NCBI RefSeq assembly: GCF_000021485.1
Contig: NC_011761.1
Location: 1,828,001-1,892,000 of the forward strand
Source: Acidithiobacillus ferrooxidans ATCC 23270
GTDB taxonomy: Bacteria > Pseudomonadota > Gammaproteobacteria > Acidithiobacillales > Acidithiobacillaceae
Length of the DNA stretch: 64,000 bases
Reading direction: 5' to 3'
Positions 62,667-64,000 of the stretch are shown piece by piece (within the stretch, counting starts at the first letter, position 1; every line of letters starts with the position of its first letter). Position numbers and translations under genes: made by a program. Below the pieces are notes generated by a model, which was not told the DNA's origin, searched no databases, and saw nothing but the letters and a program-made list of their open reading frames with translations.

Positions 62667-64000
62667 TTGATCATTCCCCCACTGAGTTACCGGATCAGCG
62701 CCGAGCCGCGGGCCCATCTTTTTCGGGTAACCCTCAGTATTTCCGAGGCGGACCCGGAAGGACAGATCCTTGCCCTGCCCGCCTGGGTGCCCGGCAGCTA
62801 CACCATCCGCGATCTTGCCCGCCATGTGACCCAAATCCGCGCAGAACGCAACGGACAGGATATCGCCCTGCACAAAATCGCCAAAGACCGCTGGCGGCTT
62901 GCGCCAGGGCATGGCCCGGTGGTCGTCCATTACGCCGTCTACGCCTTCGACCGCTCGGTACGGACCACATATCTGGATGATCAGGGAGGCTTTTTCAACG
63001 GCCCGGCCATCTACCTGCGGGTGTCCGGACAGGAGGCACAAACGCACGCGGTCCTCCTCGAAGGCCCCGAAGACTGGCAGGTAGGCACCGCCCTCCCCCG
63101 CCAGAGCGGTGCGGTATGGAGCTGGGGCGGTTTTGAAGCCTCCGGCTTTGATGCCCTCATCGATCATCCAGTGCTCATGGGGCCCCTTACCCTGCTGGAT
63201 TTCGAGGTGGGAGAACGACCTCATCACCTGCTTATCCAGGGCACTCACCAGGCGGATCTGCAACGTCTCGGTGCCGACCTGACCCGCATCTGCGACTGGC
63301 AGCAGCGCTTCTGGGGGGATGCCGCCTTCACAGGGTATCACTTTCTGTGCATGACCAGCACCGACGGCTACGGCGGGCTGGAGCACCGTGCGTCCAGTGC
63401 CCTCCTCTGCGCCCGGGATGACCTGAGCGGTCGCAACGAGGACCATTACCGGCGTTTTCTGGGGCTGGCCAGCCACGAGTATTTTCATGGCTGGCTGGTG
63501 CAGGCCATCCGTCCCGCCGTGCTCGGCGCCAGCGCACTGGACCGGGAGGTACTCACCCGCGATCTCTGGGTCTTCGAGGGTATCACCTCCTATTATGACG
63601 ATCTCTGCCTGCGCCGCGCCGGTCTGACGACCCCCGCGCAATATCTGTGCGGCGTCGGGAAGGAGCTTACCCGCCTGCTGCGCCGCCCGGGACGTTTCCT
63701 GCAAAGCGTGGCGGAATCCAGTGAAGATGCCTGGATCAGGCTCTATCATCCCCATGTCAACAGCGCCAACTTTGAGATCAGCTATTACAACAAGGGCGCC
63801 CTGCTCGCCCTCTGCCTGGACCTCAGTCTGCGCCTAGAGAGTGCCGGGGCCCTGAGTCTGGACACGGTACTTGGGCGCCTGTGGCAGGATTACGGACGCA
63901 CCGGCATCCCCCTGCCCGAAGGCCAGTGTGTCGGGATCGTCGAAGACCTTGCCGGGCCTGCGCTCGCCGGGCGTCTACAGGACTGGATCACCGCGAGGAC
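62667..64000 (+). CDS. M61 family metallopeptidase (glycyl-aminopeptidase type), 3' truncated by window edge
   Basis: A TTG at 62667 preceded by AGGAA starts a frame open to the window end, about 444 residues of an expected near-600. The N-terminal beta domain reads ISAEPRAHLFRVTLSISEADPE and then LPAWVPGSYTIRDLARHV, the family's WxPGSY signature. The zinc site is LASHEYFHGWLV (HExxH) followed by the third ligand in LWVFEGITSYYDDL. Family is clear; a PDZ domain expected at the C-terminus lies past the window. Confidence 0.88.
   Translation, partial: MIIPPLSYRISAEPRAHLFRVTLSISEADPEGQILALPAWVPGSYTIRDLARHVTQIRAERNGQDIALHKIAKDRWRLAPGHGPVVVHYAVYAFDRSVRTTYLDDQGGFFNGPAIYLRVSGQEAQTHAVLLEGPEDWQVGTALPRQSGAVWSWGGFEASGFDALIDHPVLMGPLTLLDFEVGERPHHLLIQGTHQADLQRLGADLTRICDWQQRFWGDAAFTGYHFLCMTSTDGYGGLEHRASSALLCARDDLSGRNEDHYRRFLGLASHEYFHGWLVQAIRPAVLGASALDREVLTRDLWVFEGITSYYDDLCLRRAGLTTPAQYLCGVGKELTRLLRRPGRFLQSVAESSEDAWIRLYHPHVNSANFEISYYNKGALLALCLDLSLRLESAGALSLDTVLGRLWQDYGRTGIPLPEGQCVGIVEDLAGPALAGRLQDWITAR

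Overview
The window looks like chromosome of an acidophilic chemolithotroph, most consistent with Acidithiobacillus. That call is inference from gene content: a long hopanoid super-operon, trehalose genes, gatCAB next to hopanoid genes, and secB-gpsA. No rRNA or other decisive taxonomic marker is present. Most of the window is G+C-rich. The stretch from about 18.8 to 23.5 kb is strikingly AT-rich by eye, and 30.2-32.4 kb is moderately so.

Layout: 0-3 kb holds a moeA 3' end, a secreted PLD-type nuclease and sppA. 3-9.8 kb (minus) is a trehalose operon combining TreT with TreZ and TreY and a DUF5752-type protein. 10-16.4 kb carries a hydrolase, Hsp20, a zinc alcohol dehydrogenase, an L,D-transpeptidase, an M48 protease and a 14-TM MFS pump. 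16.4-18.75 kb is a graveyard of insertion sequences (a DDE transposase broken by a stop and a frameshift, an IS30-type remnant, a glycosylase fragment).

18.8-23.45 kb is a compact thiazole/oxazole-modified peptide (TOMM) locus: a 45-residue precursor ending in CCCCADCCCCG, a hairpin terminator, a ThiF/Ocin-type leader-binding partner, an azoline-forming YcaO ending in PHPFP, a SagB-type dehydrogenase, a nucleotidyltransferase and a sulfotransferase. A decayed IS1595 transposase (23.5-24.5 kb) and a tripartite RND efflux set (24.6-30.2 kb) separate it from an ATPase plus two-permease ABC exporter (30.2-32.4 kb), which resembles the SagGHI exporter arrangement and is the best candidate for exporting the peptide. 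Next comes a tRNA-Ser(UGA) gene interrupted in the anticodon by a 220-nt group I intron closely resembling the Azoarcus IC3 ribozyme.

33-54 kb: an SCP2-like secreted protein, apparently frameshifted, converges on a ~20-kb same-strand run. In transcription order (right to left) this reads secB, gpsA, squalene synthase, shc, hpnG, hpnA, hpnI, hpnJ, hpnK, hpnN, hpnL, a ferritin-like diiron protein, hpnH, hpnM/mlaC-like, mlaA, gatC, gatA, gatB. It makes squalene, cyclises it, builds and glycosylates the hopanoid side chain and moves the lipid. 54.3-55.4 kb has tRNA-Glu, an integrase scrap and a VapBC-type module. 55.7-64 kb carries an aldehyde dehydrogenase, proS, a universal stress protein, an MCE/PqiC lipid-transport pair, an isoaspartyl methyltransferase, an isochorismatase-fold hydrolase and the start of an M61 peptidase that runs off the window.
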